Shown here piece after piece: positions 6,841-8,079 of a DNA stretch of 8,079 nucleotides. The first letter of the stretch is position 1, and every line of letters starts with the position of its first letter. The translations under genes were made by a program, and so were the position numbers. Origin of the DNA: DASVDK01 sp036381125 [NCBI: Thermodesulfobacteriota bacterium] (lineage in GTDB: Bacteria > DASVDK01); contig DASVDK010000021.1 of NCBI GenBank assembly GCA_036381125.1, positions 1-8,079 of the forward strand, read 5' to 3'. A model generated the notes under the pieces. That model ran no database searches. It was not told the origin of the DNA and saw only the letters and a list, made by a program, of their open reading frames with translations.

Positions 6841-7191
6841 TTACCCCTTCTTCTTCTCGAAGAGCGCCGCGTAGCGGGCCCGATCGAAGCCGACGATCAC
6901 CTCGCGGCCGGTGTCGAGGATGGGGCGGCGCACGAGCCGCGGCTCCTTCGCCATGAGCGCCATCGTCCTCGCCGTGACCGGCGCGTCCGGGTCGATGCCG
7001 TGCGTCTTGATCTCCGCCGTACGGCGCGACAGGAGGTCCCCGTCGACGACGCGCGCGGAAAGGTCCTTGATCTCCTCGAGCGTGAGCGGCGCCTTGAAGA
7101 GGTCCCGCACCTCGATGTCGGCCCTGGCCTGCGAAAGGAACTCCTTCGCGTTGCGGCAGCCGGTTCAGCCCGGCTTCCAGTAGAAGGTCAT
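6841..7191 (-). CDS. Candidate selenoprotein: ArsC/Spx-family oxidoreductase with in-frame TGA
   Basis: A thioredoxin-fold protein of 116 residues, the normal length of the ArsC/YffB/Spx family. Seen directly: from the ATG at 7191 the frame reads MTFYWKPG, then TGA (7165-7167), then TGCRNAKEFL, and stays open to TAA at 6841. Family members have a Cys at the TGA position (KP-x-C-T-x-C-R), so reading TGA as selenocysteine gives a U-x-x-C active site. The family-typical RRPIL segment is at 88-92, near the expected cis-proline, followed by VIVGFD (99-103). The substrate is unknown; an arsenate reductase name would be by family only. GGGAGGGGAG (7203-7212) precedes it. An in-frame GTG at 7200 is an alternative start, three residues longer and with better SD spacing. 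It ends four bases before glcD and so heads the glc operon. Conventional calling would truncate it to a start near 7110, without the active site. A decayed gene or sequence error are the alternatives, less likely given the exact position and the downstream hairpin. Confidence 0.82.
7131..7149 (-). promoter_or_regulatory. Candidate bacterial SECIS hairpin
   Basis: On the minus strand GCG-AAGG pairs with CCTT-CGC around an AGTT loop, with one bulged U on the 3' side. The fold can also be drawn with AAGGA pairing TCCTT. The loop starts 22 bases after the TGA, within the range known for bacterial SECIS elements. It contains GU, as the E. coli fdhF element does (there with a bulged U on the 5' side). 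SelB recognition of this exact loop is inferred, not shown. Confidence 0.6.
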
Positions 7192-7202
7192 GCGCGCCAC
7201 GG

Positions 7203-7212
7203 CTCCCCTCCC
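7203..7212 (-). promoter_or_regulatory. Ribosome binding site of the ArsC-like selenoprotein gene
   Basis: Reads GGGAGGGGAG on the minus strand. GGGAGG is six bases before the GTG at 7200; GGGGAG is eleven bases before the ATG at 7191. It supports a start upstream of the TGA, which an annotation beginning after the TGA would leave unexplained. Confidence 0.65.
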
Positions 7213-7225
7213 ACCGTTGTCGAGG

Positions 7226-7231
7226 TATAGT
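7226..7231 (+). promoter_or_regulatory. -10 element of the gntR promoter
   Basis: TATAGT, a 5 of 6 match to the sigma70 -10 hexamer in a GC-rich region. No good -35 is seen upstream. Transcription would begin near 7238, inside the inverted repeat at 7234-7253, which fits autorepression by the GntR protein. Confidence 0.45.
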
Positions 7232-7233
7232 GC

Positions 7234-7253
7234 GACATCAGACGTCAGATGTC
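7234..7253. promoter_or_regulatory. Inverted-repeat operator candidate between the divergent genes
   Basis: GACATC and GATGTC are 6-base inverted arms placed symmetrically around a central GACGTC palindrome, with one A on each side of the centre. The two-fold symmetry is near perfect over 20 bases. It overlaps the predicted transcription starts of both the glc operon and the regulator gene. FadR-family GntR proteins bind short palindromes in this kind of position, so it is the likely site of the adjacent regulator. It does not match the usual GT-N3-AC core exactly. Confidence 0.6.
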
Positions 7254-7256
7254 TCA

Positions 7257-7285
7257 AGCGTAGGGCCCGCCGGGAGGCCTGTCAA
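7257..7285 (-). promoter_or_regulatory. Promoter of the selenoprotein-glcDEF operon
   Basis: On the minus strand a perfect -35 TTGACA (7280-7285) is followed by a 17-base spacer and TACGCT (7257-7262), a weak -10. Transcription would start near 7250, within the inverted repeat at 7234-7253. The -35 overlaps the regulator's ribosome binding site on the other strand, so the two divergent units share a very compact control region. Confidence 0.5.
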
Positions 7286-7291
7286 GGAGCG

Positions 7292-8017
7292 ATGGTGTCG
7301 CGCAGACCGCTGCCCGAGGAGGTGGCCGGGATCCTCGCCGAAGAGATCCGGACGGGACGTCTCCCGGCCGGCGCCTTCCTGCCGGCCGAGCCGCGGCTCA
7401 TCGAGCGTTTCGGCGTGAGCCGGCCGGTCGTGCGCGAGGCGACCCGCATCCTCGCCGCGCGCGGCCTGGTGGAGGTGCGCCGCGGCGTCGGGGTCGTGGT
7501 GCGCGACGCGCCCGATCCGAACCTCGGCGACGCGCTCGCCGCGCGCATCCGCAGCGATGCCGGCGTCCTGCGCGACATCTGGGACGTGCGGATGATGCTC
7601 GAGCCGGCCGTGGCCGCGGCCGCCGCCGAGCGGGCCACTGCCGAGGAGGTCGACGCCATCGCCCGTGCGGCGGAGGCGCTCGAGGCGGCCTCCGACCCCG
7701 TGGGGGCGGACCTGGCCTTCCACGAGGCGGTCATGCGGGCGGCCCACAACGGCGTCGTGGCGCTCATCCTCGCCCCGCTCGGCGACCTGCTGCGCGCCGA
7801 GCGGGCGGCGACCCTCCGCATGGGCCTCGACGCGGCGTCTCGCGGCCACCGGCGGGTCGCCGCCGCCATCGCCGCCCGCGACGCCGCCGCCGCCCGCGCC
7901 GCCATGGCGGAGCACCTCGTCGAGGCCCGTCGAGGACTCGAGCGCGCGCTGGCCGCTCCGGAGCGCGAGCCGGTCGCTGCAACGGATGCTCCAGGCACCG
8001 GACGGCACCAGGGGTGA
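7292..8017 (+). CDS. FadR-type GntR regulator with FCD domain, likely GlcC/LldR-like
   Basis: A ligand-responsive transcription factor of 241 residues. Residues 7-71 are the GntR winged helix (GRLPAG, FGVSRPVVREATRILAARGLVE, RRGVGVVV). Residues about 90-220 are the all-helical FCD domain. D140, H144, H186 and H208 have the spacing of the metal-binding D-x3-H, H-x21-H set known in FCD regulators such as LldR, so it probably binds a metal and a carboxylate such as glycolate or lactate. It is divergent from glcDEF, as glcC is in E. coli, and the operator candidate at 7234-7253 lies between. AAGGAG (7284-7289) is only two bases before the ATG at 7292; the adjacent GTG at 7295, five bases away, may be the true start. 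The frame is open further upstream to 7190, but that would run through the operator and both promoters. Whether it represses or activates is not shown. Confidence 0.88.
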   Translation: MVSRRPLPEEVAGILAEEIRTGRLPAGAFLPAEPRLIERFGVSRPVVREATRILAARGLVEVRRGVGVVVRDAPDPNLGDALAARIRSDAGVLRDIWDVRMMLEPAVAAAAAERATAEEVDAIARAAEALEAASDPVGADLAFHEAVMRAAHNGVVALILAPLGDLLRAERAATLRMGLDAASRGHRRVAAAIAARDAAAARAAMAEHLVEARRGLERALAAPEREPVAATDAPGTGRHQG

Positions 8018-8018
8018 C

Positions 8019-8039
8019 GGGGCGCGGCATCGCCGCCCC
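8019..8039 (+). terminator. GC hairpin after the gntR stop
   Basis: GGGG plus CGGC pair with GCCG plus CCCC around an ATC loop, with a CG bulge on the 5' side, starting one base after the regulator's stop. No T-tract follows, so it is a weak or rho-assisted terminator at best. The remaining bases to 8079 show nothing recognisable. Confidence 0.35.
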
Positions 8040-8079
8040 CGCGTTCCCGCCTCGACCGGCGTACCGGCCCTACTGATCG

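Noticed and set aside
381-6956. Long plus-strand open frames (381-2003, 2000-3985, 4132-5691, 5214-6956)
   Set aside because: They lie opposite pcnB, glcF, glcE and glcD. Their products are Arg/Ala/Gly/Asp/Val-rich without motifs, as expected of antisense frames in very GC-rich DNA.
6841-7110. ArsC-like gene as an 89-residue protein starting at GTG 7110
   Set aside because: This omits the active site and first strand of the fold, has no SD, and ignores the well-placed ribosome binding site and homologous residues upstream of the TGA.
6841-7191. ArsC-like gene as a pseudogene or sequencing error
   Set aside because: A single TGA exactly on the Cys of CxxC, with an intact remainder and a SECIS-like hairpin, is better explained by recoding. 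I cannot exclude an error without reads or relatives.
7238-8008. Minus-strand open frames opposite the regulator
   Set aside because: They overlap the clear GntR/FCD protein and have no recognisable content.
1-8079. CRISPR arrays, tRNA or rRNA genes, insertion sequences
   Set aside because: I saw no regularly spaced repeats, no cloverleaf-like or rRNA motifs, and no transposase or terminal inverted repeats.

Overview
This is a very GC-rich, gene-dense bacterial window with almost no wasted sequence. Seven genes lie on the minus strand and one divergent regulator lies on the plus strand. GC-rich third positions, strong Shine-Dalgarno (SD) sequences and a proteobacterial-type PcnB suggest an uncultured, soil or sediment type, high-GC bacterium (deltaproteobacterial, Binatota or Rokubacteria-like). 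That placement is inference. If the selenoprotein reading below is right, the organism must also carry the selenocysteine machinery (selA, selB, selC, selD), which is not in this window.

Layout from right to left. A FadR-type GntR regulator with an intact metal-binding FCD domain (7292-8017, +) is divergent from a minus-strand operon. The 100-base gap between them holds an inverted-repeat operator candidate flanked by a promoter for each direction. The operon is: a small ArsC/Spx-family thioredoxin-fold protein (6841-7191), then glcD (5379-6836), glcE (3982-5367) and glcF (2624-3982). Each gene is spaced or overlapped for tight translational coupling, and the operon is closed by a clear intrinsic terminator (2580-2609). 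GlcD and GlcE (FAD-linked) plus GlcF (two 4Fe-4S clusters) form the membrane-associated glycolate (or D-2-hydroxyacid) dehydrogenase. The divergent regulator is in the place of E. coli glcC.

The most interesting point is the first gene of that operon. Its reading frame is interrupted by one in-frame TGA, at codon 9, exactly where this family has the first cysteine of its CxxC motif. The protein then reads UxxC and continues without another stop for a normal 116 residues. A hairpin with a GU-containing apical loop sits 22 bases after the TGA, in the position expected of a bacterial SECIS element. A standard gene caller would start this gene late (around 7110) and lose the active site.

Beyond the terminator, the left part carries a 173-residue exported protein of unknown function (1966-2487), a 72-residue single-span membrane protein (1737-1955), and pcnB, poly(A) polymerase (1-1589), which runs off the left edge just after its arginine-rich C-terminal tail.
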